A stretch of 64,000 bases of DNA from a virus. Below are positions 35,853 through 48,493 of this stretch, one piece after another; the first letter of the stretch is position 1; every line of letters begins with the position of its first letter. Location of the stretch: positions 23,101-87,100 of IMG/VR virus record IMGVR_UViG_3300027736_000034. One strand, 5' to 3'. The position numbers were made by a program, and so were the translations under genes. The notes under the pieces were generated by a model, which was not told where the DNA came from, did not search any database, and worked only from the letters and a program-made list of their open reading frames with translations.

Positions 35853-38800
35853 TTATGCTATCTTAATTCCAAATACTGCCCAGTTGTAACCATCACTCCA
35901 CACATCCCAATATTGTGTAGTAGCCTGTGCTAGAACTACTGTGCTTGTGGTACTACCACTTGGGCCATAGAAAGCGCCAGCCGGAGTGCTTAGAGTAATA
36001 TTATCTGTGGTGTTCTGCCAGAATCTATAACCAATACCTGAATTAGCAGCTAATGTAGGATCAGGTAATGTAATTGTGTATGGGCCAGTTCCCGGCGAAA
36101 ACTCAATAAAGCCACTAGCATCTGCTACTGTCAATGTAGTGGTTGTAGTAAGCACTCTAGCACTCTTGCGAATACCACCAGTTGCCGTCAAGTTGCCACC
36201 AACAGTAACATTACCAGACATATTTAATCCAACGCCTGCAATATTGCCACTAGCACTAATATTATTACCTGCAATATTACCACTACTTGGTTCAACAGTA
36301 GCATAGTTTACATATTTTAGATTACCATCATATGTCATTATACTCATAGCACCGTTAGAGGTGATATCTTGTGCTACAGTCGGAGCCGGTAAACTAGTTA
36401 ACCCACTACCGTTACCTAAAATATATGCTCCAGTAATATTACCAGCAACACTTAATGTATTGCCATATGTAACTTCTTTGCTAGTGGCATTATAGAACAT
36501 AACTTCAGCAATATTTGAAGTATCATTACGAACTGGTGATACTGTGAATGTATTTGCTGTAGTTTGATTTAAGTTTGCGCCAGTTGCATTCAATATGATT
36601 GAGTTGTTACCTTGTGAAGTGCGACCAGCATACTCACCAATGGCCACAGCATTGACACCTTGATCAGTTTGACCAGCATACTCACCAATGGCCACAGCCG
36701 AGTTGCCTTGTGAGGTTTCGCCAGCACCGGCGCCAATGGCCACTGCGAAGTTGCCTTGAGTATTGCCACCAGCATAGTTACCAACGGCCACTGCACCACT
36801 ACCTTGAGTGGTTAGACCAGCACTTTCACCAACAGCCACTGCGTCGCCTCCTTGGTCTGTAGCACCAGCATCGGTGCCAATGGCTGTGGCGTCGATACCT
36901 TGACCTGTTGCTCCAGCACCTTTGCCAACGGCCACTCCCCCGTAGCCTTGATTATTTGAGCCAGCATCGGCTCCAACGGCCACAGAATATGCACCTTGTG
37001 AGGTCAGTCCAGCATTGGCGCCAATGGCTATTTCTGTTGGGCCATTAACATTGTTGATATTACCAATGTTGGCCCAGTCAGTGTTACCACCACCACCATA
37101 TGGACTACCGTTAGCATAGTTAATACTTGAGTAATTATTTGGTAATGTTATGTTACCGTCAACGCCGAATGTCCAATCAGTCGGAGCAGTATTATTATTA
37201 CCGGCATTGGCAGCAGTATTATATTTGGTTATTACAAATGTTGCCCCACCATTACCAGCAGTCATAGTCAATACATCACCTTCGGAATAACCTGTGCCCG
37301 GATCAGTTACACCAACGTTAACAACCTGACCACTTAAACCATAACCGTAACCTACTATCATACCTGTACCTGTGCCTCCGGAAATAGCAGAAGAACTTCC
37401 GCCACCACCGTAACCACTGCCACCAGTTAGTAATGTACAGATATTATATTGACCTGTTACTCGTAGTGTCAAGTCGTTTACATTCGGTGCAATGATAGTA
37501 GCACTGTTAGGTAGTGTTAAGTTACCATTTACACCAAAGGCCCATGTATTAGCATTGGCTGTGATATTAACACTAGTATTACTAGTTTCACTTATTTGAC
37601 TACCTTGAGGCAATGTCAATGCACCACTAGCATTAAAATCCCATAGACTAGGACCACTGTTACCACCATTTTGTCCTACTGCTATTCTAACAATACCTGA
37701 CCCTGGAGTAGGATTAGCATATACTGCCGCTATATTACTAGTGCCTATATTGCCTATATCTTCTACCCAAAGACTTGATGCACCACCGTTATTACCACTT
37801 GATATTGATAGTAATGGTAAATCAGGATTTGATTCTAATAATGCAACATTTGATCCAAACACATTTGTAAGACCATTGATTACTAGATTACCCGGCAATG
37901 TTAGATTACCATCTATGCCAAATTTCCACTCATTATCGGTTGATGTGCTGGCATTCTCATGCTGTACCGTAAATCCGGCGTTGCCGACATATGCCCAAGT
38001 ATAATAATCACCACCAGTGTCGGGATTACCATTTCCTATGTTGCCATTCCAATATAATTGTGCATATTTGCCGCTTCCATCAACATTCAAACTTGCGGTG
38101 TCACCAAAGTCTGAAATAGTGGCATCATTTGGTAATGTTAAGTTACCATCAGTACTGAATTTCCATTGTGCTGTATTACCAGCATCGTCATTGCTATTGA
38201 TAACAATATTACCTGTGTTTGCTAACTTAACATATAAGTTATCGCTACCCAAGAACAACTCTGTTTCATACAAGTTGCCACTAGTCATATGAATGTGGTC
38301 ACCGTCACCCGCTGTAGGATAAACTAACAACTTCTGATTAGTAGTAATTCCTGAACCGGCTGGTTGAAGAGTAATAGTATTACCCGGTGCACCACTTGGT
38401 GTAGAACCTACACTGTAGATAGAACCACCTGATGGTAATGATAAGTTACCAGTTGTATCAAATGTCCATGTTGGAGTAGTATTGCCACTGTCAGTTATTA
38501 TAGTCACATTGCCATGTGCAAATAAATTTGCAATAGAATCACCATTAATACTTAATCCTGTGATATTTCCAGTCGAGTTTGCTACAAGATTTATTTCTGC
38601 ATTAGCAGTAATAGTAGTAGTATCAGGTAATGTTAGATTACCGGTTGTATCAAATTGCCAATCATAAGTAGTACCATCAGCACTTATTGATTCCAATACA
38701 ATACCACCACCTATGCCACCTATCAATCCTGGGCCACTAGTAGTAAATGTTGAACCAACATTAGTAATTGTTGTGTTGTATGAACTACTATCATTAAATG

Positions 38801-40085
38801 CTGTGCCACTACTTAACATACCCATTAGTAATACTACACTTGCAGTAGTTGGGATAGCAGCAATATTAGTACCAGCCGGTTGTGTAACTGTTAATACACT
38901 AGTAGGAACTGTAAAGTTGCCGGTGTATACTGCTATACCACTAGTGATTCTTATATCAGATAACTTGCCAGGGAAATATTGAAAATCACTACCCGGGAAT
39001 CTACCTATAGTAATAGCATTGCTACTTCCATAATTAGCGGGTCCACCGTAGCCACTATCACGAGTTTGTCTTACCCCGTTGTAATATACATATAAATATG
39101 TATCAGCGGAATTGTTATTGACAATCGCTACATGAGTCCATACACCTGGTGTAGGCTCTGTATAAAATACTGCATTATTTTGAGTACATAAAATACCAAG
39201 TAATCCATCAGATACATTTATATCTATATAAGAAAGTACTCCTGTGTCTTGCTCTTGTGTTATTATTCGTTGAAGAAATCCTGTAGAAGGTGCATCAGCA
39301 TTAATCCAAAATTCTATAGTCCATGTTGTACCTAAAATCCATTGGCTGCTTGATGGTAATGTTAGATAATTACTACTACCATTTAATGATAACGCACCTG
39401 AAGTTGTAGTAGATTCAGATACTGCTACTTTAGCATTGTATGGTAATGTTAGATTACCATCACTGCCAAAGTTCCATGTATTGGTATTGACACCAATTTG
39501 TAGATTGCTATTTGCTGAAGCAATATTAGCATAGCTTGTGCCGTTGTAAATCTTGTTAGCAGTACCTGTGCCTGAACCAGTTGCTCCAGTATTACCAGTT
39601 GGACCCGTTGCTCCAGTAGCGCCATCTGCTCCGTTAGCACCACTTGCACCTGTAGCGCCATCTGCTCCGTTAGCACCACTTGCACCTGTAGCGCCATCTG
39701 CTCCGTTAGCACCACTTGCACCTGTAGCGCCATCTGCTCCGTTAGCACCACTTGCACCTGTTGCTCCGTCTGCGCCATTGGCACCACTTGCACCTGTTGC
39801 ACCATCTGCTCCGTTAGCACCACTTGCACCTGTAGCGCCATCTGCTCCATTAGCACCACTTGCACCTGTTGCGCCATCTGCTCCATTAGCACCACTTGCA
39901 CCTGTTGCGCCATCTGCTCCATTAGCACCACTTGCACCTGTTGCGCCATCTGCTCCGTTGGCACCACTTGCACCGGTTGCGCCATCTGCACCTGATGCAC
40001 CTTGTGCCCCAGTTGCACCCTCTGCGCCAACAATAGCAACTTGCCATGATGATGTTCCTGTGTCCCAATATTTTAATACTGACAT
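35853..40085 (-). CDS. Giant tail-fibre protein: collagen-like, LamG, beta repeats, YadA-like head
   Basis: 1410 residues. Residues about 18-165 are collagen-like Gly-x-y triplets built from a 12-residue unit ([12 protein letters not shown]), seen as a 36-base repeat at 39.6-40.0 kb. Residues about 238-385 form a LamG/concanavalin-like domain ([28 protein letters not shown]). Then come many W-x-F-x-x-x-GNLTLP repeats. Residues about 1011-1165 are 14-residue YadA-type head repeats ([16 protein letters not shown]). The C-terminal part resembles a fibre-tip domain (YTITLPDPT). Most probably a trimeric adhesin. Confidence 0.88.
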   Translation of the reverse strand: MSVLKYWDTGTSSWQVAIVGAEGATGAQGASGADGATGASGANGADGATGASGANGADGATGASGANGADGATGASGANGADGATGASGANGADGATGASGANGADGATGASGANGADGATGASGANGADGATGASGANGADGATGASGANGADGATGATGPTGNTGATGSGTGTANKIYNGTSYANIASANSNLQIGVNTNTWNFGSDGNLTLPYNAKVAVSESTTTSGALSLNGSSNYLTLPSSSQWILGTTWTIEFWINADAPSTGFLQRIITQEQDTGVLSYIDINVSDGLLGILCTQNNAVFYTEPTPGVWTHVAIVNNNSADTYLYVYYNGVRQTRDSGYGGPANYGSSNAITIGRFPGSDFQYFPGKLSDIRITSGIAVYTGNFTVPTSVLTVTQPAGTNIAAIPTTASVVLLMGMLSSGTAFNDSSSYNTTITNVGSTFTTSGPGLIGGIGGGIVLESISADGTTYDWQFDTTGNLTLPDTTTITANAEINLVANSTGNITGLSINGDSIANLFAHGNVTIITDSGNTTPTWTFDTTGNLSLPSGGSIYSVGSTPSGAPGNTITLQPAGSGITTNQKLLVYPTAGDGDHIHMTSGNLYETELFLGSDNLYVKLANTGNIVINSNDDAGNTAQWKFSTDGNLTLPNDATISDFGDTASLNVDGSGKYAQLYWNGNIGNGNPDTGGDYYTWAYVGNAGFTVQHENASTSTDNEWKFGIDGNLTLPGNLVINGLTNVFGSNVALLESNPDLPLLSISSGNNGGASSLWVEDIGNIGTSNIAAVYANPTPGSGIVRIAVGQNGGNSGPSLWDFNASGALTLPQGSQISETSNTSVNITANANTWAFGVNGNLTLPNSATIIAPNVNDLTLRVTGQYNICTLLTGGSGYGGGGSSSAISGGTGTGMIVGYGYGLSGQVVNVGVTDPGTGYSEGDVLTMTAGNGGATFVITKYNTAANAGNNNTAPTDWTFGVDGNITLPNNYSSINYANGSPYGGGGNTDWANIGNINNVNGPTEIAIGANAGLTSQGAYSVAVGADAGSNNQGYGGVAVGKGAGATGQGIDATAIGTDAGATDQGGDAVAVGESAGLTTQGSGAVAVGNYAGGNTQGNFAVAIGAGAGETSQGNSAVAIGEYAGQTDQGVNAVAIGEYAGRTSQGNNSIILNATGANLNQTTANTFTVSPVRNDTSNIAEVMFYNATSKEVTYGNTLSVAGNITGAYILGNGSGLTSLPAPTVAQDITSNGAMSIMTYDGNLKYVNYATVEPSSGNIAGNNISASGNIAGVGLNMSGNVTVGGNLTATGGIRKSARVLTTTTTLTVADASGFIEFSPGTGPYTITLPDPTLAANSGIGYRFWQNTTDNITLSTPAGAFYGPSGSTTSTVVLAQATTQYWDVWSDGYNWAVFGIKIA
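36590..37050 (-). repeat. 42-bp tandem repeats encoding YadA-like head turns
   Basis: About ten imperfect 14-codon units of the type VAVG-x-x-AG-x-x-x-QG-x-x-A are in tandem within the fibre gene. The repeat is coding and in frame. Confidence 0.85.
39600..40010 (-). repeat. 36-bp tandem repeats encoding collagen-like triplets
   Basis: Around eleven copies of a 12-codon unit ([12 protein letters not shown]) are in frame. Some copies are identical at DNA level, so copy number probably varies by recombination. Confidence 0.88.
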
Positions 40086-40109
40086 TCTATAATCCTATCT
40101 ATTTAACTG

Positions 40110-42170
<2,061 letters not shown>

Positions 42171-42192
42171 TTACTATTCCTTATTATTATTT

Positions 42193-43269
42193 TTATCCGA
42201 ATGTTACCCCATTTTGACCTATGCAAAACCATTTACTATTAATATATTGTAATGTACATCCGTCACCAATGTCGTTAAATGTTATTGTTCCTGTGCCTGA
42301 TGCTTTCCAGCCTGCATTACTTACTGTGATAACCATATCTCCACCGTCTGCTACCATCATAAAAGTTTTGATTAGTCCCGCAGTACCTGCTGCTAATGTT
42401 GCAGTACTTGATGCTACTGTAGTAAAATAACTTGCTGTTACACTTAAGTTAGCTGCTCCGCCAGATGCTAGATTTTCGCTACTACTGCCGATTGGCGATT
42501 CAATATTGATAGTTCCAGTGGTTGTTATTGTAGGATTTGTAACAGTTAATGTATTACTAGATACTCCAACACTAGTTACTGTTCCGCCTGTGGTAGTAGA
42601 ACTGATAGTGATATTGCCAGTGCTCCCGCTTAAACTGATGCCAGTACCTGCACTTAATCTAGTAACACCGGTATTAGTTATAGTTATATTACCTGCACTA
42701 GTTATTGGTCCACCGGATATTAACAATCCTGTGCCAGATGCAACTAACCCTACACTAGTAACTGTACCCACTGATGCAGCATTTGATATAGTGACTACAC
42801 GACCATACTGGTCAACTTGCATGGTTGGATAAGTGTAATTTCCCGGCGTGACTCCGGTATTAGCTAATGTAATTGCAATATTACCGGCACTAGTTATTGG
42901 ACTATTAGTAACTAAAATTACATTAGAATTTGCAGTTACCCCAATGCTTGTTACTGTTCCTCCGGCACCACTTCCACCGCCGGTTGAATTGATTGTTACA
43001 TTACCATTTGCGTCTTTGTCACTGACTGTAATATTAGTTCCTGCAACAATATTAACTACCCCGGCATTGTCAAAACTTACAATATTTGTTGTTGAATTAG
43101 CATTTGCTGTTGTTCCTAACCCGTTAACAAATGTAATTGTTGGACTAGCACAAGCAAATAAATTAGCAAAGTTGTTTGCTGTTTTGTTAAATGCGGTGAA
43201 TAATGAATCACTGTTAGCTGATCCGTTAGGTAGTCCAATTCTTATAACCTGTTGTCCTGAAATTGCCAT
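42193..43269 (-). CDS. Tail-fibre protein, beta-rich
   Basis: 358 residues. It starts AISGQQVIRIGLPNGSANSD, a typical fibre-chaperoned N-terminus with ITFVNGLGT, and continues with GTVTSIGVTANSNVILVTNS-type repeats (GTVTSVG occurs four times). The C-terminal FNDIGDGCTLQYINSKWFCI is a familiar fibre tip. No collagen part. Confidence 0.82.
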   Translation of the reverse strand: MAISGQQVIRIGLPNGSANSDSLFTAFNKTANNFANLFACASPTITFVNGLGTTANANSTTNIVSFDNAGVVNIVAGTNITVSDKDANGNVTINSTGGGSGAGGTVTSIGVTANSNVILVTNSPITSAGNIAITLANTGVTPGNYTYPTMQVDQYGRVVTISNAASVGTVTSVGLVASGTGLLISGGPITSAGNITITNTGVTRLSAGTGISLSGSTGNITISSTTTGGTVTSVGVSSNTLTVTNPTITTTGTINIESPIGSSSENLASGGAANLSVTASYFTTVASSTATLAAGTAGLIKTFMMVADGGDMVITVSNAGWKASGTGTITFNDIGDGCTLQYINSKWFCIGQNGVTFG

Positions 43270-43315
43270 GATTTAATCCTTATTATGTATTTATCAATAA
43301 GGACTAAATCGTCAT

Positions 43316-43642
43316 TTACCCTGGACTAAAGCTACTCCCGCACCCGCAAGTTGTCTGGGCATTAGGGTTTTTTATCACAAATTGACTGCCAGATAAGTCA
43401 TCTTTGTAGTCAATTACCGCACCAGATACGTATTGCATTGACATTGCATCAACTAATACACTAGATGATTCCAATGTAATCTCAAAATCATCCTCATTTT
43501 GTTCTTCATCTAATGTGAATCCATAACTCATTCCTGAACATCCGCCACCTTGTACATACATACGTAGTCTGATTGCGGGGTTGTTTTCCTCTAGTAAAAT
43601 GTCTGTTATCTTTGCTTGCGCTGCTTCTGTTACTGTTAACAT
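43316..43642 (-). CDS. erpA: A-type iron-sulfur carrier (ErpA/IscA-like)
   Basis: 108 residues with all three ligand cysteines: Cys35 in [13 protein letters not shown], Cys99 and Cys101 in [23 protein letters not shown] fits the family. A-type carriers hand Fe-S clusters to apo-proteins. The assignment to ErpA rather than IscA or SufA rests on overall look. Such genes are known from marine and freshwater phages. It lies between fibre genes and a group of possible internal head proteins. Confidence 0.9.
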   Translation of the reverse strand: MLTVTEAAQAKITDILLEENNPAIRLRMYVQGGGCSGMSYGFTLDEEQNEDDFEITLESSSVLVDAMSMQYVSGAVIDYKDDLSGSQFVIKNPNAQTTCGCGSSFSPG

Positions 43643-44691
43643 TATGATGTTCCTTCGCTAAACCACGGGTCAATAATTACTGGTTGTCCGTTACTTCTTT
43701 GCATGACATTTGCCGTATGCAAATCCCATCCAAATTTGTTAATTGTTCCTGTGTTATATAATAACTTCATTACATTATATAGCTGTCTGTACATGGAGTA
43801 TGATTTTTTATCATACATTAAATCTTGCCATTGTCTAATATAAATATTAGCAATAGACTTTGAACTCTTAGCATACGGATACCATTCCCATGTATCTGAT
43901 AATCCCATGGCATGGTCTACTTTATCCCATGACTCCTGCGCCTGACAAAAATCGCTGAAGAACCAGATAACACCTTCCATAAAAGTGCCTTTTTCTATGG
44001 GATTTAATCTTTCCATCTCAATCTGTGTATAATCTTTGCCGTTGATATCAACTGTGTTTACTTCATTAAATCTTGGCATGCAAGCTAAGTCTTGATGTGA
44101 CATAGCAAATTCATAAAACTTACGAAATACTTGTTCTGCTTTAGTGCCCAAATCTTCTGGCATCAATATCTTAATGATATGACTATCATCCTTGGCCCAT
44201 ACAGTAGAATCAGCACCGGTGCCTATGTTTGAGTATCCTGCTGCTTTTAATTGATTAGTAATTGCTTTAGCATTTGTTGTGCCTACTTCTGCTTCATCAA
44301 TTGGTTCTTCATCTAATTCTGCTAAATCAACATAATTGATTGGTACACCCTTAATCGCTGCTGCTAACGCACGATGATTTCCGTCAATGATTTTGTTATT
44401 AGCAACAACTATTGTTTTACTTGATAGTGCTGGATCATTAACATATGATTGAACAATTTCTTGCTGGTCATCATCAAGCATATCAGTTATGTCATCAATG
44501 TGTTCCGCACGATATTGACTGAGTAACATAATCAATATTTTGTGCTTCTGCATTGTTTCAACTGTCAATGCTTGCCCAAGTTCACGCGGAGTAACATAGT
44601 CCCAAAATTCTTCATCACGGTCAGGGAAATGTCCACCGTACATGTTATTCAATGTAGTCTTACTCTCGTTGATGAATTCTTTTGCTCTCAT
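43642..44691 (-). CDS. ParB-like domain fused to a kinase-like domain, capsid-targeting-like N-terminus
   Basis: 349 residues. The start [10 protein letters not shown] resembles T4 capsid-targeting sequences. Residues about 30-130 are ParB/sulfiredoxin-like ([20 protein letters not shown]). Residues about 145-349 look like a protein-kinase/aminoglycoside-kinase fold: [15 protein letters not shown] as glycine loop, IIKILMPED with the Lys, [11 protein letters not shown] as catalytic loop and PVIIDPW as metal-binding Asp. It overlaps the next gene by one base. If packaged, it could act on host proteins at injection, like T4 Alt; that is inference. Confidence 0.72.
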   Translation of the reverse strand: MRAKEFINESKTTLNNMYGGHFPDRDEEFWDYVTPRELGQALTVETMQKHKILIMLLSQYRAEHIDDITDMLDDDQQEIVQSYVNDPALSSKTIVVANNKIIDGNHRALAAAIKGVPINYVDLAELDEEPIDEAEVGTTNAKAITNQLKAAGYSNIGTGADSTVWAKDDSHIIKILMPEDLGTKAEQVFRKFYEFAMSHQDLACMPRFNEVNTVDINGKDYTQIEMERLNPIEKGTFMEGVIWFFSDFCQAQESWDKVDHAMGLSDTWEWYPYAKSSKSIANIYIRQWQDLMYDKKSYSMYRQLYNVMKLLYNTGTINKFGWDLHTANVMQRSNGQPVIIDPWFSEGTS

Positions 44692-45560
44692 TACATTACA
44701 AAAATTTGCCCCACTGAACTTGATAATACATCATCAAACATATAGTGCATGTCATTTGCTAGTGTTTGCGTAGCCTCTGCTCTTTCGCTTTCATCACTAT
44801 ATTCAGGTTTGATGTTCATATACTTACTAGGATTGCCCCAGTTTTTACGACCGTACCCTAAGTTGCTTGGCAATGGATTGAATGAAACCTCACCAGTACC
44901 TAAATATTGAGCAAATATTTCATACATAAATTCATATGGACGTTTAATTTCTCCACTGCGACTACTACGCTGTGTACCAATCGCATTAAACAATGCGTTG
45001 TATTCTGGTGTTAGATTTGATGAGATACCACTTCGTGCTGGTCTACCATATTGATCTTTGGCTGCTTTTCCATAATATTCTTCAAACATAGTGTGGACTG
45101 TATTAAAAAAATGTTTTTCTGCTTCTCCCCATGTACTCCAGCCACCTGACTTACGCATACCAGACTGAATAGCATGTCCAAATCTATGAGCCATTATCCA
45201 AGGTGTCATCATTACTTTGCTATCACCACTGTTGCCAACAAAGACTACTGTGATAGCATCTTCACTACCTTCGATGATTGGTTGTGCTTGTTCTCCAAAC
45301 ATCTTTTCTAGTTGTTGAGCATTTACAGGACCAGTCTCACTATACTTACCTGTGCCGGGAATATTACTAAAGAACAATCTAAAATCATAGGGAGTTTTCT
45401 CAAAGAACTTTTGTGTTTTAAGTTGATTAGTAGGATGAGGTACTAATCGCTTGTCAACTCCCTTGAATGGTCCAGGCTTATCAAAGTCACCCATTGGGGT
45501 GAATTGTTTAAGTGCCATTTCATCAACGGTATTCTCAACTATAAATTCAATTGCTCTCAT
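44691..45560 (-). CDS. Zincin-like protein with capsid-targeting-like N-terminus
   Basis: 289 residues starting MRAIEFIVENTVDE. TPWIMAHRFGHAIQSGMR offers an H-x3-H motif in a helix as in metallopeptidases (HRFGH, lacking the Glu of HExxH), and RPYEFMYEIFAQYLGTG further on could give a third ligand. Without the Glu, peptidase activity is doubtful. It is one base from the flanking genes, all of which share the MRA-x-EF start. Confidence 0.55.
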   Translation of the reverse strand: MRAIEFIVENTVDEMALKQFTPMGDFDKPGPFKGVDKRLVPHPTNQLKTQKFFEKTPYDFRLFFSNIPGTGKYSETGPVNAQQLEKMFGEQAQPIIEGSEDAITVVFVGNSGDSKVMMTPWIMAHRFGHAIQSGMRKSGGWSTWGEAEKHFFNTVHTMFEEYYGKAAKDQYGRPARSGISSNLTPEYNALFNAIGTQRSSRSGEIKRPYEFMYEIFAQYLGTGEVSFNPLPSNLGYGRKNWGNPSKYMNIKPEYSDESERAEATQTLANDMHYMFDDVLSSSVGQIFVM

Positions 45561-46351
45561 TAGTTTTGCCCAACTACTGAATATTGACCTGCTGGGGCAG
45601 GGGCAAACTCACCATGTGTATCTTTTGCTAGGTCCCAGTGTCTACCTCTGTCAAGCCCCCAACGTTCGCCCAATCTCGCTGAGTTTTGTTCTATCCATTC
45701 ACGGGCAAACTGTAGTGCTTTATCTTGTGACGGTGCATCTAATCTATGAAATACTTTACCTCTATATTTGTTCAGGCCATAAATTACATACTGGCCTTTT
45801 ACTTCTGGTGGTTTTATATTATCAGCACCTTCTGTTCTTTGTAACATCACCATCTCATCAGCAAACCCAGCAAGTCTAGGTCCAATTTGATTAGTAAGTT
45901 CCTTGTCAGTTGCTATAAGTTTATTGTAATCATCCAAACTTTGTACAATAGTTTGATATCCCGGAAATACTTGTCTACGCACCATTGCTTTGTACATGCT
46001 TAACTTTTTAGGATCCTCTGTTTCAAACACAATGTATTTGGGCTTGTATATTCTACAATATCTATTAACTGCTTTTACCACTGCACCTAAAATTTTGAAT
46101 TGATCACCTAATCCCGATGTATCAGTACTGCCTTCAATATTAAACTCTACAAAGATTAAATCTACATTGGCATCTTTGATTTGTTTGATTACTACTTCAC
46201 CTTGACGTCCATATTCATTTTTATCATCAGGATCGGTAACAAAGACGTATTTAAGCTGTCCGTTCTGTACTGTATCACCATATGGCACTGAATTTATTTC
46301 ATATCCGCTGTGGCTTTGAAATAATTCAGTTAAAAATTCTTTTGCTCTCAT
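45560..46351 (-). CDS. GNAT-like protein with capsid-targeting-like N-terminus
   Basis: 263 residues starting MRAKEFLTELFQ. Residues 60-140, VDLIFVEFNIEG, FKILGAVVKAVNRYCRIYKP and YIVFETEDPKKLSMYKAMVR, look like an acyltransferase-type alpha/beta core. The C-terminal part (GQYVIYGLNKYRGKVFHRLD) is a separate small domain. Third consecutive gene with this N-terminus. Confidence 0.55.
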   Translation of the reverse strand: MRAKEFLTELFQSHSGYEINSVPYGDTVQNGQLKYVFVTDPDDKNEYGRQGEVVIKQIKDANVDLIFVEFNIEGSTDTSGLGDQFKILGAVVKAVNRYCRIYKPKYIVFETEDPKKLSMYKAMVRRQVFPGYQTIVQSLDDYNKLIATDKELTNQIGPRLAGFADEMVMLQRTEGADNIKPPEVKGQYVIYGLNKYRGKVFHRLDAPSQDKALQFAREWIEQNSARLGERWGLDRGRHWDLAKDTHGEFAPAPAGQYSVVGQN

Positions 46352-46360
46352 GGTAATACC

Positions 46361-47242
46361 TTAGATAGTACCCTCAGCATCTACTTGAATGTTGTAAACT
46401 TTAAAGTATGATGATGTGCCAGTGGTACATAGATTACCATACGGACAAGTCCAATTATAGAAACCTTGCGGTGCTCCCGGTGACCATGAGAAACTTTGCC
46501 ACATGCTAAGATTCAACCAATATCCCTGCGCTCTGCTTTGTTGCCAGCGTTGTAATTGCTCAGTAGTAAATGTTGTTGAACCTGAATATCCAGAACCCAT
46601 CTTGTAAACAACAGTTTTGATTGTGCCCTGTGAGAATGTTACAGTCATCCCATTTGCATCCATATCAATAATGATATCAACTGGTTTAGATTTATCAATA
46701 CCATTCCATGATACTAATCCTGTTGTTGGAGTTAGATTTACAAAGCATTGGTCATCAGTTGTTGAATAACTAAACTGAAAGTTTTGCGGAGCACTACTGC
46801 TACCATCACCAATATGCATTGTATGTTGGAATACTACATTCTTATTGCCTTCAAAGAAATCAATTTCTTGGCAATTCCAGCTTGCGTTGTTCCCACCAGC
46901 ATCACAATAGTTTGAGCCCTTTGGTTGTAATCCAGGATTATTAGGATTGTTTATCATATAGAATGTGTTAGTAACAAAGTTGCTTGTTAACTTACTGAAG
47001 TCTGCCGTAGCACGAATCTGCGTAATGTTCTTGTATCCTTGTGTAGATACAACTCTGCCGCCACAACTTGTGGTGTCATTACCAAATGTAACACCATTGC
47101 CACTGATGATAGGTGCCGTGGTACAAGTTTTGTCATCATTATCAAACCCCGGGGTAAATGTTGATGATCCTAGTGTAGCTTGTTTGCTGCATCCGCCTAA
47201 TAATAATAGTGCTATAAATCCTGCTGTAAGTAGTTTTTTCAT
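46361..47242 (-). CDS. Lipoprotein with GH16-like fold
   Basis: About 293 residues from ATG 47242 (AGAGGAAAAC upstream); a GTG ten codons earlier is less likely. The signal peptide ends in the lipobox LLLLGGCSKQ, so the mature protein would be lipidated. CQEIDFFEGNKNVVF fits the GH16 catalytic ExDxxE, and the rest (FSYSTTDDQCFVNL, WLNLSMWQSFSWSP) fits a jelly-roll. It could cleave a beta-glucan-like polysaccharide at the host surface, or be an outer-membrane moron protein. Confidence 0.68.
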   Translation of the reverse strand: MKKLLTAGFIALLLLGGCSKQATLGSSTFTPGFDNDDKTCTTAPIISGNGVTFGNDTTSCGGRVVSTQGYKNITQIRATADFSKLTSNFVTNTFYMINNPNNPGLQPKGSNYCDAGGNNASWNCQEIDFFEGNKNVVFQHTMHIGDGSSSAPQNFQFSYSTTDDQCFVNLTPTTGLVSWNGIDKSKPVDIIIDMDANGMTVTFSQGTIKTVVYKMGSGYSGSTTFTTEQLQRWQQSRAQGYWLNLSMWQSFSWSPGAPQGFYNWTCPYGNLCTTGTSSYFKVYNIQVDAEGTI

Positions 47243-47253
47243 GTTTTCCTCTT

Positions 47254-47808
47254 TTATAAACTCTTTCCCCACCTAGTATTGATCACATTCCAATTAATGA
47301 TCTTCCACTGTTCTTTGATGTATTTCTTTTTATCACTGCCGTAATCTAATAAAAACGCATGTTCCCACCAGTCAATCAATAACAATATGTCATTGCGTAC
47401 TTGATGATTATGTATTATCTTTATCTTCCCGTCCGTTGCTAAGTAAATCCAACCACTACCTTGTATTGTCATGGCTTCAGTCTCAAACTCAGACTTCATG
47501 TTGTCATAGTCACCGTAATGTTTATTGATGAATCCATACATAGGGCCGTTGGGCTTGTTGTTGTTTCTTACTTCACGGAACTGCGGGAATAATGTGTTAT
47601 GCAGGAAAGCGCCTGCATAGTTGAAATCTCTGTCACCCTCTTTATTGTTATAGCGTTCAGCGTAACCGTGGGCCAATTTCCCGTAATGTAAATCCAGTGT
47701 ATCTTTGGATAATACGGGGCTAACCTCATTTGGGGTGAAGTTTAGGGGTATAATTTCTATGTCTTGAGGCTTACTCTTTTCCTCAAGCAATGTAATAATG
47801 TCACGCAT
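47254..47808 (-). CDS. Fe/Mn superoxide dismutase family protein
   Basis: 184 residues. DLHYGKLAHGYAERYN, NYAGAFLHNTLFP, QGSGWIYLATDGK and LLIDWWEHAFLLDYGSDKKKYI follow the SOD order, with the four metal ligands His, His, Asp, His in place. The N-terminal extension MRDIITLLEEKSKPQ precedes the SOD core and resembles T4-type capsid-targeting sequences. Length is slightly below the usual 190-200. It would remove superoxide; if packaged it could protect DNA or the infected cell. Confidence 0.87.
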   Translation of the reverse strand: MRDIITLLEEKSKPQDIEIIPLNFTPNEVSPVLSKDTLDLHYGKLAHGYAERYNNKEGDRDFNYAGAFLHNTLFPQFREVRNNNKPNGPMYGFINKHYGDYDNMKSEFETEAMTIQGSGWIYLATDGKIKIIHNHQVRNDILLLIDWWEHAFLLDYGSDKKKYIKEQWKIINWNVINTRWGKSL

Positions 47809-47829
47809 AATATGTATTTATGCGTAAAC

Positions 47830-48045
47830 TTATCTGCGCCGAGTAATGCGTCCTTTAGTCAAATCATATGGAGAAAACTCTACTTCTACTGTATCGCCAA
47901 GCAATATTTTAATGTCGTTCTTACGCATACGACCACTGATGTATCCAGTAATTATACTAGTTGTATTCATCTGTACTTTAAAAACGGCATTGGGTAATAC
48001 ATCAATTACCTTACCGTCCATCTTAATTCCCTCTTCTTTTGCCAT
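47830..48045 (-). CDS. infA: Translation initiation factor IF-1
   Basis: 71 residues, the exact family length. KEEGIKMDGKVIDVLPNAVF, YISGRMRKNDIKILLGDTVE then VEFSPYDLTKGRITRR align along the whole of bacterial IF-1, an OB-fold protein that occupies the ribosomal A site during initiation. All regions are kept, so it should be functional. The gene stands alone between SOD and a hypothetical gene, oriented with the virion-region genes. Phage IF-1 genes are rare. Confidence 0.94.
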   Translation of the reverse strand: MAKEEGIKMDGKVIDVLPNAVFKVQMNTTSIITGYISGRMRKNDIKILLGDTVEVEFSPYDLTKGRITRRR

Positions 48046-48068
48046 TTTAGTTTATTAAACTCCTTTAA

Positions 48069-48464
48069 TTATCTACGCATTCTGGCTATTTCAATAATAT
48101 GCTCATTATTAAAAACCGGCACTGCATTAGATTTAGCCATTTGCGAAATACCTTTTATTTTTGTTCCTGTATATACTGGGTTGGGTTTGCTTGATACAGG
48201 ACCAGAATGACCAGTATCTAAACTCTTAATGTGATGTGTATTTGTACGACCAATCGGCGTACTAAGCGAATAGACCAATGGCTCTGCGTCCATTAATCGT
48301 TTGCGTTTCTTTTGTTCCTGTTCAACGCCCCACTTTTTCTGTAGGTCGTGCCAATCTGATTCTAGTTCCCGATGTTTACGGGCTTCTTCAGCATTGCGAA
48401 ACTTAATTTTGCCTTTGCGTTTGCCGGTCATTGTTAGAGCCGGCCCTACAAGATGCATGGTCAT
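48069..48464 (-). CDS. Conserved phage hypothetical protein, 131 residues
   Basis: A basic N-terminus (KRKGKIKFRNAEEARKHREL), DWHDLQKKWGVEQ, then SLSTPIGRTNTHHIKSLDTG and KGISQMAKSNAVPVFNNEHI with IEIARMRR at the end. This layout is common in tailed phages and has no assigned role. A minus-strand promoter lies 30 bases upstream. Confidence 0.8.
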   Translation of the reverse strand: MTMHLVGPALTMTGKRKGKIKFRNAEEARKHRELESDWHDLQKKWGVEQEQKKRKRLMDAEPLVYSLSTPIGRTNTHHIKSLDTGHSGPVSSKPNPVYTGTKIKGISQMAKSNAVPVFNNEHIIEIARMRR

Positions 48465-48493
48465 ATAGATAGAAACATAGTTAATATGACCAT

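Noticed and set aside
36590-40010. CRISPR-like array, because of evenly spaced 36- and 42-base repeats.
   Set aside because: The repeats are in frame inside long fibre genes, encode Gly-x-y triplets and YadA-type turns, and have no unique spacers.
39553-40092. Plus-strand frame of 179 codons rich in Ala-Pro-Val across the collagen repeats.
   Set aside because: It is the antisense of GC-rich collagen codons; there is no ribosome binding site and no typical protein composition. The same holds for other long plus-strand frames at 40.4-43.3 kb.
47243-47272. MGKEFIKEEN start for the lipoprotein, similar to the capsid-targeting pattern.
   Set aside because: It needs a GTG start, overlaps the SOD gene end, and would bury the signal peptide. 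The ATG at 47242 with a good ribosome binding site and lipobox is better.
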